Source of the DNA: Sphingorhabdus_B arenilitoris
GTDB lineage: Bacteria > Pseudomonadota > Alphaproteobacteria > Sphingomonadales > Sphingomonadaceae
Assembly (NCBI RefSeq): GCF_042651485.1
Contig: NZ_JBHSDH010000013.1
Span: 1,736,001 to 1,800,000, forward strand
Length of the DNA stretch: 64,000 nt
Direction: 5' to 3'
Below the pieces are notes generated by a model. The model was not told the origin of the DNA and searched no databases. It saw only the letters and a program-made list of their open reading frames with translations. Positions 17,197 to 26,229 of the stretch are shown one piece after another (within the stretch, counting starts at the first letter, position 1; each line of letters opens with the position of its first letter). A program made the translations under genes and the position numbers.

Positions 17197-18153
17197 TCAT
17201 TGGTCGGGCGCGATTGCCCGCTCGTAAATTTCCGTCCGGTCTTTGGCAAGCATTCGCGTATCGACAAGCCGCCAGCGGTCATGCGCCGTCATCAGGTCAT
17301 GCAGGCCAATATCGCCAAGACACGCCTTGCCCGCGCCCAAGATAATCGGCGCACGGTAAAGCAAAAGCCGGTCGGCCAGATCGGCCCGGATAAAGGACGC
17401 AGCGGTTTCGGCTCCGCCTTCGACAAATAGCATATTGCCCGGCAATTCCCCGATATCCGTCGGCGATGCCAATGCCTGCCAGCCTTCGGGGGCGCCCCCG
17501 CTGCCCAGCATGACCCGCGCGGGGCTGCGCGATTCTAATCCAGGCAGGCGCACGGTGAGCGCTGGATTATCCGCCCGCACGGTGCCCGCACCAACCAGGA
17601 TCATGTCATGGCGGGCGCGCTGCAAATGGCAATGCGCCCGTGCCGCCGCGCTGGTGATCCATTTGCTTTCCCCATTGGGCAGCGCGATCCGCCCATCGAG
17701 CGATGTCGCAAGCTTCACCGTCACAAACGGACGGGCGAGCGTTTGCCGGGCAAAAAATCCCGCCATTGAAGCCCGCGCGGCGGTTTCCATCAATCCGCAT
17801 TGCACCTCTATTCCAGCGGCTTTCAGCATCGCGATGCCTTTGCCTGCGGTGCGGGGATCGGGGTCTTCGCAGGCAATGATAACCCGCGCCGGGCGGGCCG
17901 CCGTCACCGTGGCGGCGCAGGCGGGACCGCGCTCGCTGTCATGCGCGCAGGGTTCGAGCGTCACATATATATCCGCCCCCGCCGCTGCTTCGCCGGCCAT
18001 GCCCAGCGCCGCCGCTTCGGCATGAGGGCGACCGCCCGGCTGCGTATGGCCGCGTCCGATGACTTTGCCATGTTTGACAATGACACAGCCCACCGCCGGG
18101 CTTTGCCCCGTTTGCCCGGCAGTACGCTCGGCATAGGCTATCGCCGCCGCCAT
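17197..18153 (-). CDS. ribD: Bifunctional pyrimidine deaminase/reductase of riboflavin synthesis
   Basis: The 318 residues combine an N-terminal cytidine-deaminase-like domain with a C-terminal DHFR-like reductase. The deaminase has the zinc motifs HAEAAAL and EPCAHDSERGPAC; the reductase covers VTVKLATSLDGRIALPNGESKWITS, MILVGAGTVRADNP and MLFVEGGAETAASF. It makes 5-amino-6-ribitylamino-uracil phosphate from the GTP cyclohydrolase II product. It is somewhat shorter than most RibD (about 330-370), mainly in the reductase, but the key motifs are present. It precedes ribE by 13 bp. Confidence 0.94.
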   Translation of the reverse strand: MAAAIAYAERTAGQTGQSPAVGCVIVKHGKVIGRGHTQPGGRPHAEAAALGMAGEAAAGADIYVTLEPCAHDSERGPACAATVTAARPARVIIACEDPDPRTAGKGIAMLKAAGIEVQCGLMETAARASMAGFFARQTLARPFVTVKLATSLDGRIALPNGESKWITSAAARAHCHLQRARHDMILVGAGTVRADNPALTVRLPGLESRSPARVMLGSGGAPEGWQALASPTDIGELPGNMLFVEGGAETAASFIRADLADRLLLYRAPIILGAGKACLGDIGLHDLMTAHDRWRLVDTRMLAKDRTEIYERAIAPDQ

Positions 18154-18179
18154 ATAGCGCGGATCAATCGGGGCAGCGG

Positions 18180-18671
18180 TTATTGCGCGGCTCCTGTGGG
18201 TGCAGGGGATGCTGCGGGGGATGGTGCAGGAGCGCTGGACGGCGCGCCGCCAGCTTTCGCCGATGCCTGAACTGCCTCCGCCTCGGCTTTCGCAGCAGCA
18301 GCGCGGGCATCGGCCTTGATTTGATCGGCCTCACGCTTGATCGCTTCGACATCCATGCCCATGGCCCGGCCCAACGCTTCATAGCCTTTGCGCTTCTCTT
18401 CCAGAAACGCGTCTTTCTTCGCCTGACGCGCGGTGATGTCTTTTATCGTTTCTTCGCGCGACCGGTCGGCGGGCCAGCTTTCGAAATAGATCACCTCCGG
18501 CGGCGGCGGCACCGATTTTGTGACCATGTCCTTTTGAAACATATAGACCATGATCGTAGGCGGTAGGCAGGCGGCGATCCAGAATAGCCAGTTATATTCC
18601 CGCTTTTCGCGCAGATAGGCGATTAAGTCGGCTATGCCGCCCGTGGGGGATGCGTCTTTGAAAAAGCTCAT
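18180..18671 (-). CDS. Unrecognised small membrane protein with Ala-rich tail
   Basis: This 163-residue protein has one clear membrane segment (WLFWIAACLPPTIMVYMF, about residues 28-45). A short PPPPEVIYFESWPADRSREETIKDITARQAKKDA region follows, then a charged, probably coiled-coil stretch, and a low-complexity Ala/Pro/Ser C-terminus. No enzymatic motif is seen. The ATG at 18671 gives a protein beginning MSFFKDASPTGG; an upstream GTG in frame is less likely. It lies 26 bp upstream of ribD, same strand, and could be cotranscribed with it. Confidence 0.6.
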   Translation of the reverse strand: MSFFKDASPTGGIADLIAYLREKREYNWLFWIAACLPPTIMVYMFQKDMVTKSVPPPPEVIYFESWPADRSREETIKDITARQAKKDAFLEEKRKGYEALGRAMGMDVEAIKREADQIKADARAAAAKAEAEAVQASAKAGGAPSSAPAPSPAASPAPTGAAQ

Positions 18672-18757
18672 AGCGCTGTAATAGCGATAGCGGTGGAGAT
18701 TTTCCAGTGGGGGAATCACCTGCCCACCGCTGCCGCCTGTTTATCCCAAATTGCGCG

Positions 18758-19435
18758 TCAGGATGTGATGTCGAACCGCACGGTTAAGGTCTGCCAATCC
18801 TCCACCGGCTGCCCATCGCGGGTGGCGGGTTTGAAGCGCCAGCTGCTGAGCGCCTGTTTCACTGTCGCTGCCCCGAAATCGGGATGGCTCGCCGAAACAA
18901 CCGCCGCCTCGCGCACCCGTCCGTCGGTGCCGATCAGGACCTTCACCGTCGCATTGCCCTCTATTTCGCGCTGCAAAAGCCCGCGCGGATAGTCGGGCTG
19001 GAACCGGCTCGCAAACCGGCTGTCCCGCTGCGCCGCGCGGAAAACGGGCACGGGTGTTTTGGGTTTCACCTTGGGTATTTCAGCGGCAGCAATTTTCGGC
19101 TCCTCACCCAGCGATCCGGCGGACGGCGCGGGGTCCGCTTGCATTATATCGGTAATGGTCGGCCCCGCAATGGGCGGGCGCAGCGGGGGCACGATCGTTT
19201 TCGGCGCATAGATGGGCGGCATGATCGGCGGCTGCGTTTCGGTCTGCTGCTTTTCGGGGGGCGGCGCGGGCGGCTGCGGCGCATTGACCGGCACGGCGGT
19301 GATTGTCGGCTGCATCTTTTTGGGCGGAACCACCATCGGCGACAGCATAATCGCCGCGATAATCGACCCGTTAATGGCAATTGCCGCCGTTAACCCTGCG
19401 GATTTGCCCCTTTGTGCTTGCGTGACATAGCTCAT
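18758..19435 (-). CDS. tonB: TonB energy transducer
   Basis: This 225-residue inner-membrane protein couples proton-motive force to outer-membrane receptors. It has an N-terminal membrane anchor (LTAAIAINGSIIAAIMLSPMVV, about 15-36), a Pro-rich periplasmic spacer (about 40-110), and a C-terminal TonB domain with FQPDYPRGLLQREIEGNATVKV, GTDGRV and SSWRFKPATRDGQPV. The start at 19435 is fixed by GGAG-TTATTT-ATG; an extended reading to 19513 runs into the promoter. It is a plausible partner for the receptor at 5.7-8.5 kb, but sphingomonads carry several TonBs and there is no linkage evidence. No exbBD is adjacent. Confidence 0.93.
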   Translation of the reverse strand: MSYVTQAQRGKSAGLTAAIAINGSIIAAIMLSPMVVPPKKMQPTITAVPVNAPQPPAPPPEKQQTETQPPIMPPIYAPKTIVPPLRPPIAGPTITDIMQADPAPSAGSLGEEPKIAAAEIPKVKPKTPVPVFRAAQRDSRFASRFQPDYPRGLLQREIEGNATVKVLIGTDGRVREAAVVSASHPDFGAATVKQALSSWRFKPATRDGQPVEDWQTLTVRFDITS

Positions 19436-19518
19436 AAATAACTCCTCTCTCCATGGTGCACCGGACGGGTAGGAGATGCCCGGGTAAGAGCGACTCAAGA
19501 TCGTCCGGTGCAATAGTT

Positions 19519-19546
19519 ATGATATACTATAACATTTGATTGTCAA
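19519..19546 (-). promoter_or_regulatory. Sigma70-type promoter of tonB
   Basis: On the minus strand TTGACA (19546-19541) is separated by 16 bp from TATCAT (19524-19519), which matches five of six -10 bases. It lies about 85 bp upstream of the tonB ATG. The core is AT-rich compared with its surroundings and also contains the weak dyad GTTAT-N8-ATAAC, which could be a regulator site. Confidence 0.65.
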
Positions 19547-19654
19547 GAGCGAGCGATCCCTCGGACCGCGCACGCACGCGCGTGCTGACATCGAACATTT
19601 GCGGCTATAAGGAAAATAGACGTTTGCGGTTTTTTGTGTTCAACTACGCGTGTT

Positions 19655-20641
19655 CTATTGGTCATCTAAAACCGGAACTGAAAGCATCTTGCGTTCTGCA
19701 TCGCTTACAACGGCTTGATCAAATTCAATCTGCTCATTCACATCATTTACAGACCGATATTGCGTGCCATAAATCTGTTTTTTTCCAATATTTAGAAGAT
19801 ACCGGTCTAATGTTGCAGCCGATATCCAAAGAGCTTGTTTATAGCCCAGCGAAACTGCAATCACTGCCAAATGGTGCGCACGCAAATAATCTTCCGGCGT
19901 ATTGCCGTGCTGAAATATAAATGCAGCCCTATAATAGTCTACGCCTGCTTTAAGTTCGCCGTTTTCCAGAAGCTGTTTGGTGCGCGCCAATCGCTCTGCA
20001 TCGCCGCTCTCCCAGCGTTTAAAAAACTCTTCATCGCTAGCAATTTTATCCTCAATTCTCGTACTTAGCTCGTTTCGGATCGCCTGGTCCTCTTCAAAAA
20101 TTCTGGCCGTTTCCTGATTGGACGATATGGTATCGACGCCCCAAATATCATGCGCCAATCTCTGTGGCTTTACCGGTTGCAACGTGACTGGGTCATTATC
20201 AGCAATCCGGCGGAACCGATATTTGGGCGACGTATATTCAGGCGGCAAATCGTTCAGCGCTAGCCAGCCTTCATCTGAATCAATATACCGTGCAGTAAAA
20301 CTATTTGTCTCACCGTCGGGCAATACATATTCCATGATGATCTGATTACCGTTGCAGTGAACTTTGGACAGAGGATAGCTTACCACCTTTTCGGTCAACT
20401 CTGCCTCCTCGAAGGTGCTCACCGCATTGCCATATCCGCTATATCGTCCAGTCATTTCGTTACCAGAACGATCCTCTCCTAAAGTGAACAATCGAACAGG
20501 TCTGCCCTCGGCCGACATTTGCCAAGTCCCTTGCCAATATGCAGCACATTCTGCTTGCAACTCGCCCGATTTAGCCTCGGCAATGTTTGATATTGAAAAT
20601 ACCGCCGTAAAAATCGTTATCAAGCGAATGAAATGTTTCAT
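19655..20641 (-). CDS. Unrecognised exported protein, DUF6624-like C-terminal half
   Basis: This 328-residue protein has a signal peptide (MKHFIRLITIFTAVFSISNIAEAK). The N-terminal half (about 25-150) reads like a lipocalin/beta-rich small domain (YWQGTWQMSAEGRPVRLFTLGED, then RFRRI). The C-terminal half (about 170-328) contains YYRAAFIFQHGNTPEDYLRAHHLAVIAVSLGYKQALWISAATLDRYLLNIGKKQIYGTQY, reminiscent of the DUF6624-type helical domain. Its codon use is more AT-rich than its neighbours, which hints at later acquisition. It lies alone between tonB and nadE. The function is unknown and the domain similarity is from memory of the motif, not a search. Confidence 0.75.
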   Translation of the reverse strand: MKHFIRLITIFTAVFSISNIAEAKSGELQAECAAYWQGTWQMSAEGRPVRLFTLGEDRSGNEMTGRYSGYGNAVSTFEEAELTEKVVSYPLSKVHCNGNQIIMEYVLPDGETNSFTARYIDSDEGWLALNDLPPEYTSPKYRFRRIADNDPVTLQPVKPQRLAHDIWGVDTISSNQETARIFEEDQAIRNELSTRIEDKIASDEEFFKRWESGDAERLARTKQLLENGELKAGVDYYRAAFIFQHGNTPEDYLRAHHLAVIAVSLGYKQALWISAATLDRYLLNIGKKQIYGTQYRSVNDVNEQIEFDQAVVSDAERKMLSVPVLDDQ

Positions 20642-20673
20642 TATCATTTTTCGATCCTTTTATACGCGATCCC

Positions 20674-22341
20674 TCACCCGCTGCGAAACGCATTCGTAAT
20701 CGGATAGCGGCGGTCGCGGCCGAAATTTCTTGTGCCGAGTTTTGTGCCCGGTGGCGCTTGACGGCGTTTATATTCGGCTATGTAGAGCAGGCGTTCAATC
20801 CGCTGCACCACCGCGCGGTCATGCCCCCGCGCAACAACGTCATCGACCGATAATTCCTGTTCGATCAGGCCGTGCAATATGTCATCCAACACCGGATAAG
20901 GCGGCAAGCTGTCGCTGTCTTTTTGATCGGGGCGCAGCTCCGCCGATGGTGGGCGCGTGATAATACGATCGGGTATGACGGGACCATCGGGGCCAAGTCC
21001 GATGCGCGGTTTATGCCTGTTGCGCCATTCGCTGATCGCAAACACCGTCATCTTATAGGCATCTTTCAGCGGATTATAGCCGCCCGCCATATCGCCATAA
21101 ATGGTGGCATAGCCAACGCTCATCTCGCTTTTATTGCCCGTGGTCATCAACATATGGCCAAATTTATTGGACAGCGCCATCAACGTAACACAGCGTATCC
21201 GGCTCTGCACATTTTCCTCGGTTATATCGACTTCTTTATCGGCGAAGCTGCCCTGCAGCATCGTGTCAAAGGCATCGACCGCCGCGCCGATGGGAATAGT
21301 GTCCAGCTTGCATCCGATCATTTGAGCGCATTGCGCCGCAAGGTCGAGGCTTTCCTGGCTGGTATACCGGCTGGGCAGCATGACGCACCAGACCCGTTCC
21401 GGCCCCAGCGCGTCGGCGGCAATCGCCGCGCAAATCGCGCTATCTATCCCGCCCGACATGCCGAGCACGACACCCGGAAAACGGTTCGTATCGACATAAT
21501 CACGCAAGGACAGCACCATCGCGCTGTAAATATCGGCGGGGTGATCCTCCCACTTCGCCAAATCGCCCGCAGTACAGCGCCAGCCATCCGGGCCGCCATG
21601 CCAATGAGTGATGCGCAAATCTTCCTGCCAATCGGGCAGGCGCAGCGCGGCTTTACCGTCGGCGTTGAGGACAAAGGAACAACCATCAAACACCAGCTCA
21701 TCCTGCCCGCCGACGCGGTTGAGGAATAGCAGCGGCAGGCCGGTTTCGGCGACGCGGGCGGCAAAAACCTCCTCCAGCCGCCGGTCATCCTTGTCAATTT
21801 CATAGGGACTGCCATTGACCGAGATAAGTATTTCCGCGCCCGCCGCCATCAGATGTTTCGACACGGTGGGCAGCCAGCCATCCTCACATATCGGCAGGCC
21901 CAATTTCACGCCGCGAAATAGGACGGGATCGGGCAAAGGCCCGCTGGTGAATATCCGCTTTTCATCAAAGGTGCCGTAATTGGGCAGCTCATGCTTTTTA
22001 CGCACCGCCGCAATGCGTCCGCCATCGAGCAAGGCGACGATGTTATACAGCCCGCTTTCCTCTTTCAGGATTGACCCGACCAGCATCGCCGGGCCGCCAT
22101 CCGCCGTGGCGCGTGCCAGCCGCTCCAGCTCTTCGGCAGCGCGGCGTTGAAATTCGGGTTTCAGCACCAAATCCTCGGCCGGATAACCGATCAGCTGCTG
22201 TTCGGGAAACAGGACAATGTCGGTCGCAGGATCAGCCGCGACCGCCTTCGCCCGCCACGCCAGCATGGCATCGCCATTGCCGGCAAGATCGCCGACGCGC
22301 TGATTCATCTGCACCATCGCGATTGTCAGCTTTGCGGTCAT
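20674..22341 (-). CDS. nadE: Glutamine-hydrolysing NAD+ synthase
   Basis: This 555-residue two-domain enzyme amidates deamido-NAD to NAD. The N-terminal nitrilase-type glutaminase (about 1-260) has FPEQQLIGYPAEDL (Glu), KKHELPNYGTFDEKR (Lys) and GLPICEDGWLP (Cys), the catalytic triad. The C-terminal ATP-pyrophosphatase domain has VLGMSGGIDSAICAAIA, the P-loop-like SGGxDS motif, and TTGNKSEMSVGYATIYGDMAGGYNPLKD. Its ATG overlaps the AI-2E permease stop by 4 bp, so the two are coupled. Confidence 0.95.
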   Translation of the reverse strand: MTAKLTIAMVQMNQRVGDLAGNGDAMLAWRAKAVAADPATDIVLFPEQQLIGYPAEDLVLKPEFQRRAAEELERLARATADGGPAMLVGSILKEESGLYNIVALLDGGRIAAVRKKHELPNYGTFDEKRIFTSGPLPDPVLFRGVKLGLPICEDGWLPTVSKHLMAAGAEILISVNGSPYEIDKDDRRLEEVFAARVAETGLPLLFLNRVGGQDELVFDGCSFVLNADGKAALRLPDWQEDLRITHWHGGPDGWRCTAGDLAKWEDHPADIYSAMVLSLRDYVDTNRFPGVVLGMSGGIDSAICAAIAADALGPERVWCVMLPSRYTSQESLDLAAQCAQMIGCKLDTIPIGAAVDAFDTMLQGSFADKEVDITEENVQSRIRCVTLMALSNKFGHMLMTTGNKSEMSVGYATIYGDMAGGYNPLKDAYKMTVFAISEWRNRHKPRIGLGPDGPVIPDRIITRPPSAELRPDQKDSDSLPPYPVLDDILHGLIEQELSVDDVVARGHDRAVVQRIERLLYIAEYKRRQAPPGTKLGTRNFGRDRRYPITNAFRSG

Positions 22342-23471
22342 GCGGCGCTCCCCTCGGCCTCTTGCTCAGCCTGTTCCTCGCCCTCACCTGCGAGCTCTTC
22401 ATTCGCTTCGCCGTGGCGGCTCGCTGTGAAAATTTCCCAAGACGCGATAAACATGGCCGCGATAACGGGACCCACAATCAAGCCATTAACGCCCATCATG
22501 CTCAGCCCGCCGAGCGTCGTGATCAGGATGACATAGTCGGGCATTTTGGTGTCGGCCCCAACCAATATCGGGCGCAGGAAATTATCGACGCTGCCAATCA
22601 CCAGCACGCCAAATCCAGCCAGGATCGACGCCGACAGATAATCACCCGTGATCGCCAGATAGATTGCAACCGGTAACCAAATCAGCGCAGAGCCGACGGC
22701 GGGAACCAGCGCCAATATCGTCATCACCACGCCCCATAATAACGGCGATTGAATGCCCAAAGCCCAGAAAATCGTGCCGCCCAAAAACCCTTGAACAATG
22801 GCGACGACTATGCTGCCTTTCACGGTGGCGCGGATCACCGTGGTAAATTTTTCGAATAGCTGCGCTTTGCGGTCAGTGGCCAAAGGAATTGACCGGCCAA
22901 TTTTGCGGGTCAGGTCACGTCCGTCGCGCAACAGGAAGAAAATCAGATACAACATCACGCCCAGCGACAGCGCCAGACCAAAAGCGCTTTGCCCGATATT
23001 GAGGGCTTTTTCCGCCGCCATGCTGACGCCCGTTGTTGCAATGTTCGATACTTTTTCCTGCAAAGCCTGCAAATCGCCCACATCATATTTATCCAGATAG
23101 GCGGCAACAGACGGCGGGATGGCGCTGCGTATTTGATCAAAAATGGCGACAAAATCGATCTGCCTGCTTTCCAACTGGCTATAGGTGCGGATCACTTCTT
23201 CGATCAGCACGCCGCCCACCACGAGGAACGGCACAATAATAATCGCGATTACCAGCAACAGCGAAATCATCGCCGTCAAATTGCGGCGGCGCGGCATCCG
23301 TTTCATCAACCGGTCATGGACCGGCGCGAACATGATCGCGGTAATCACCGCCCATAATATCGCGCCCAAAAACGGCCAGCTGATCCACAGCATCGCAAGG
23401 CTCGCCGCAATGACAAAGCCAAGGAAAACCCGGTCTTCAAATTGCGGCGCAGGATTTTTTTCTATCGTCAT
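22338..23471 (-). CDS. AI-2E family (PerM/TqsA-like) transporter
   Basis: This 377-residue polytopic inner-membrane protein has about eight hydrophobic segments and the family's long central loop (residues 85-150, with PPSVAAYLDKYDVGDLQAL). The conserved C-terminal core includes GFLGGTIFWALGIQSPLLWGVVM, LVPAVGSALIWLPVAIYL and VLVIGSVDNFLRPILVG. Family members export autoinducer-2, Na+/Li+ or other small solutes; specificity cannot be read here. The charged Glu-rich C-terminus (about 355-377) is low complexity. It is first in an operon with nadE. Confidence 0.88.
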   Translation of the reverse strand: MTIEKNPAPQFEDRVFLGFVIAASLAMLWISWPFLGAILWAVITAIMFAPVHDRLMKRMPRRRNLTAMISLLLVIAIIIVPFLVVGGVLIEEVIRTYSQLESRQIDFVAIFDQIRSAIPPSVAAYLDKYDVGDLQALQEKVSNIATTGVSMAAEKALNIGQSAFGLALSLGVMLYLIFFLLRDGRDLTRKIGRSIPLATDRKAQLFEKFTTVIRATVKGSIVVAIVQGFLGGTIFWALGIQSPLLWGVVMTILALVPAVGSALIWLPVAIYLAITGDYLSASILAGFGVLVIGSVDNFLRPILVGADTKMPDYVILITTLGGLSMMGVNGLIVGPVIAAMFIASWEIFTASRHGEANEELAGEGEEQAEQEAEGSAA

Positions 23472-23658
23472 TATTCACCGCGTTATAACGCCTCGCTTTT
23501 ACAGCGCTACCGCTTTCTGCGGCATAATATCCAGCTGCTTGCCCGGGCATTATTTATCAGCGTTGTCATTACCGCGCGGCGGGGTTAGAGGGTCAGGCGA
23601 ATCCGTTCACGATCACCGTCACCATCCGTTCACCATCCGTCACGGGGAGCCGCCATTC

Positions 23659-24594
23659 ATGAAATTAATCGCTGGTAATTCGAACCTTCCGCTCGCCCGC
23701 GCCATTGCTGGCTATTTGGAAATGCCGCTGACCGATGCCAGCGTCCGCCGCTTTGCCGATGATGAGATATTCATCGAAATCCACGAAAATGTGCGCGGCG
23801 AAGATATGTTTGTCATTCAACCGACCAATCATCCGGCGAATGATAACCTGATGGAATTGCTGATCATGATCGACGCGCTGCGCCGGGCTTCGGCAAAGCG
23901 GATCACCGCCGTGGTTCCCTATTTCGGCTATGCCCGCCAAGACCGAAAGCCCGGACCGCGCACGCCCATTTCGGCAAAGCTGGTCGCCAATCTGATCACG
24001 CAGGCAGGCGCCGACCGCGTGCTCTGCGTGGATTTGCACGCTGGCCAAATTCAGGGCTTTTTCGACATTCCCACCGACAATCTCTATGGCGCGCCGGTCA
24101 TGAGCGCCGATATATTGTCGCGCTATGGCGGGCAAGAGCTGACCGTTGTGTCGCCCGATGTGGGCGGCGTGGCCCGCGCCCGCTCGCTCGCCAAACGGCT
24201 CGACAATGCGCCGCTCGCCATCGTCGACAAACGCCGCGAAAAAGCGGGCGAGAGCGAAGTGATGAATATTATCGGCGATGTTGCCGGGAAATTCTGCATC
24301 CTGCATGATGATATGGTCGATTCAGGCGGGACGCTGTGCAACGCCGCCGAAGCGTTAAAGGCGCAAGGCGCAACCGATGTTGTCGCTTATTGCACGCATG
24401 GCGTGCTGTCGGGCAATGCCGCCGAACGCATCACCGGCAGCGTGCTGAAAGAGCTGGTCATCACCGATTCGATTATGGCCACCGATGAAGTGAGCGACGC
24501 GCATAATATCCGCTATCTTCCCATCGCCCCTCTGCTGGGCGAAGCGATCCGGCGGATTGCCGATGAAAGCAGCGTATCGAGCCTGTTTGATTGA
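23659..24594 (+). CDS. prs: Ribose-phosphate pyrophosphokinase
   Basis: This 311-residue enzyme makes PRPP from ribose-5-phosphate and ATP. It has MKLIAGNSNLPLARAIAGYLE at the N-terminus, FADDEIFIEIHENVRGEDMFVIQ, YFGYARQDRK, DLHAGQIQGFFDIP, and the PRPP loop CILHDDMVDSGGTL. The start at 23659 follows GGGGAG; the open frame extends about 470 bp upstream but that part is antisense to the permease and is not coding. The stop overlaps the next gene's ATG by one base (TGATG). Confidence 0.96.
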   Translation: MKLIAGNSNLPLARAIAGYLEMPLTDASVRRFADDEIFIEIHENVRGEDMFVIQPTNHPANDNLMELLIMIDALRRASAKRITAVVPYFGYARQDRKPGPRTPISAKLVANLITQAGADRVLCVDLHAGQIQGFFDIPTDNLYGAPVMSADILSRYGGQELTVVSPDVGGVARARSLAKRLDNAPLAIVDKRREKAGESEVMNIIGDVAGKFCILHDDMVDSGGTLCNAAEALKAQGATDVVAYCTHGVLSGNAAERITGSVLKELVITDSIMATDEVSDAHNIRYLPIAPLLGEAIRRIADESSVSSLFD

Positions 24595-25400
24595 TGACCC
24601 CGGCTGTCACCGCACTTGCACACGGGCTGGCACACCGGCTTGCCGACGCGGCGGGTCAGGCCATCCGGCCGTTTTTCCGCGCCAATTTCGCGCATGAGGC
24701 CAAGGGCGATATGTCGCCTGTAACCGAGGCCGACCGTGCAGCCGAAGCAGCAATGCGCGCGATATTGGATGCGGAATGCCCCGATGACGGCATATTGGGC
24801 GAAGAATATGGCGTGAAACCGGGCACAAGCGGGCGGACATGGGTGCTCGACCCCATCGACGGTACCGTCAGCTTTATGGCGGGCCGCCCGATTTTCGGCA
24901 CGCTGATTGCGATGCTTCAGGACGGCTTTCCGGTGCTCGGCATACTCGACCAATGTATCAGCGGCGAACGCTGGGTAGGGCAAATAGGCGAGGCGACGAT
25001 GCTGAATGGCAAGCCGGTGCAGACCCGCCGCTGCCGCACTCTCGATCAAGCGACATTGGCGTCCACGGGCCCGCAATATTTTGACAATCACAGCGCAGAG
25101 CATTTCATGGCACTCGCGGCAAAGACTTCGCACAAACGGATGGTTTGGGGCGGCGATTGCTATAATTATGGATTGCTGGCGGCAGGGCAAATTGACCTGG
25201 TCGTCGAAGCTGGGCTGAAAGCCTATGACATTGCCGCACTGATCCCGATCATTGAGGGTGCGGGCGGCTTGGTGGCCGACTGGGCCGGTGAACCGCTGCA
25301 TTTTGATGCGGGTGACGATAACAAACTGCATAATATCATCGCGCTGGGCGATCCGGCGCGGTTGGAGGATGTGGTCAGCGCGCTCGCCTGCGCGCATTAG
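24594..25400 (+). CDS. Inositol-monophosphatase family phosphatase (HisN-like)
   Basis: This 268-residue Mg-dependent sugar/inositol-phosphate phosphatase carries GEEYG (metal Glu), WVLDPIDGTVSFMAG (the WxxDPIDGT metal motif) and the GDCYNYGLLAAGQIDLVVEAGLKAYDIAALIPII substrate block. The sphingomonad histidinol-phosphatase HisN belongs to this group and has a similar length. Inositol- or other sugar-phosphate activity is equally possible. It starts at the ATG that shares its A with the prs stop codon, so it is coupled to prs; a PRPP-to-histidine pathway link fits but is inferred. Confidence 0.85.
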   Translation: MTPAVTALAHGLAHRLADAAGQAIRPFFRANFAHEAKGDMSPVTEADRAAEAAMRAILDAECPDDGILGEEYGVKPGTSGRTWVLDPIDGTVSFMAGRPIFGTLIAMLQDGFPVLGILDQCISGERWVGQIGEATMLNGKPVQTRRCRTLDQATLASTGPQYFDNHSAEHFMALAAKTSHKRMVWGGDCYNYGLLAAGQIDLVVEAGLKAYDIAALIPIIEGAGGLVADWAGEPLHFDAGDDNKLHNIIALGDPARLEDVVSALACAH

Positions 25401-25540
25401 GGCCCAGATCCTAAGCTTTTGTGGAGCAATCCGCTTGCATTCTGAACGAATCCCGCTATACGCGCCGTTCCGATGAGCATAGCTGGCTAGTAAGGGCTGC
25501 CATGCTGGCTCCAAAAGGACTCAACGAAAAGGAGACCAAA

Positions 25541-25741
25541 ATGCCCAAGCTCAAGACCAAAAGCGGTGTGAAGAAACGCTTCAAAATCACTGCAAATGGC
25601 AAAATCAAGCACGGCGCCGTTGGCAAACGTCACCGTTTGACTCACCATAGTGGCAAATATATCCGCCAGAACCGCGGTACCGACGTCATTTCCGACGCCG
25701 ATACCAAAACCATCAAAAAATGGGCGCCCTACGGTCTTTAA
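25541..25741 (+). CDS. rpmI: 50S ribosomal protein L35
   Basis: This 66-residue basic protein of the large subunit has typical features: MPKLKTKSGVKKRFKITANGKIK, HRLTHHSGKYIRQNRGT and KKWAPYGL. AAAAGGAGA precedes the ATG by six bases, deciding the start; an upstream in-frame extension is spurious. It heads rpmI-rplT. infC is not upstream here, unlike the enterobacterial order. Confidence 0.97.
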   Translation: MPKLKTKSGVKKRFKITANGKIKHGAVGKRHRLTHHSGKYIRQNRGTDVISDADTKTIKKWAPYGL

Positions 25742-25788
25742 GATCGCCGCGACTTTTTTACCAACTGGAACATGGCGAGAAAAAGTGA

Positions 25789-25806
25789 GAACCGGTTTTT
25801 CGGTTC
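25789..25806. promoter_or_regulatory. Inverted repeat in the rpmI-rplT spacer
   Basis: GAACCG and CGGTTC form a perfect 6-bp stem around GTTTTT, 36 bp before the rplT start. L20 represses its own mRNA through leader structures in other bacteria, so it could be part of such a control site. The hairpin is small and this is only a suggestion. Confidence 0.35.
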
Positions 25807-25841
25807 AGCCATACGACCACAAAGAATCAAGGATATAGAAT

Positions 25842-26207
25842 ATGGCACGCGTCAAACGGGGTGTTACCACCCGCGCAAAACATAAGAAGATTTTGGATCA
25901 GGCAAAAGGCTATTATGGCCGCCGCAAAAATACGATCCGTATCGCACGGCAAGCTGTTGAAAAAGCAGGTCAATATGCCTACCGCGACCGTAAGGTTAAC
26001 AAGCGCAATTTCCGCGCATTGTGGATTCAACGCATCAATGCCGCGGTTCGCGCCGAAGGCATGACATACGGCGTGTTCATGCATGGCCTGAAACTGGCTG
26101 GCGTCGAACTCGACCGCAAGGTTTTGGCCGATATGGCGATGCACGAAGCCGCAATGTTTAGCACCATCATTGCGCAGTCGAAGGCCGCGCTGGCAAAGGC
26201 CGCTTAA
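25842..26207 (+). CDS. rplT: 50S ribosomal protein L20
   Basis: This 121-residue large-subunit protein, an assembly factor and known autoregulator, has the L20 blocks MARVKRGVTTRAKHKKILDQAKGYYGRRKNTIRIARQAVEKAGQYAYRDRK, NFRALWIQRINAAVRAEGMTYGVFMHGLKLAGVELDRKVLADMA. Length is normal. It lies 100 bp after rpmI and is followed by a long stem-loop. The AAGGATATAGAATATG start has a usable Shine-Dalgarno. Confidence 0.97.
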   Translation: MARVKRGVTTRAKHKKILDQAKGYYGRRKNTIRIARQAVEKAGQYAYRDRKVNKRNFRALWIQRINAAVRAEGMTYGVFMHGLKLAGVELDRKVLADMAMHEAAMFSTIIAQSKAALAKAA

Positions 26208-26229
26208 GCAAACCTTCTTCGAATAATGC

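Noticed and set aside
17184..17282. Longer N-terminus for riboflavin synthase
   Set aside because: The extra 33 residues overlap ribD and the family starts exactly at MFTGII.
18154..18180. FMN riboswitch in front of the riboflavin genes
   Set aside because: There are only 26 bp between the preceding gene's stop and the ribD start, too short for the aptamer, and no conserved core was seen further upstream.
24513..25514. Long 333-codon open frame on the minus strand opposite the inositol-phosphatase gene
   Set aside because: It is a shadow of the well-supported plus-strand gene, which has clear motifs; its predicted product has no recognisable domain and atypical composition.
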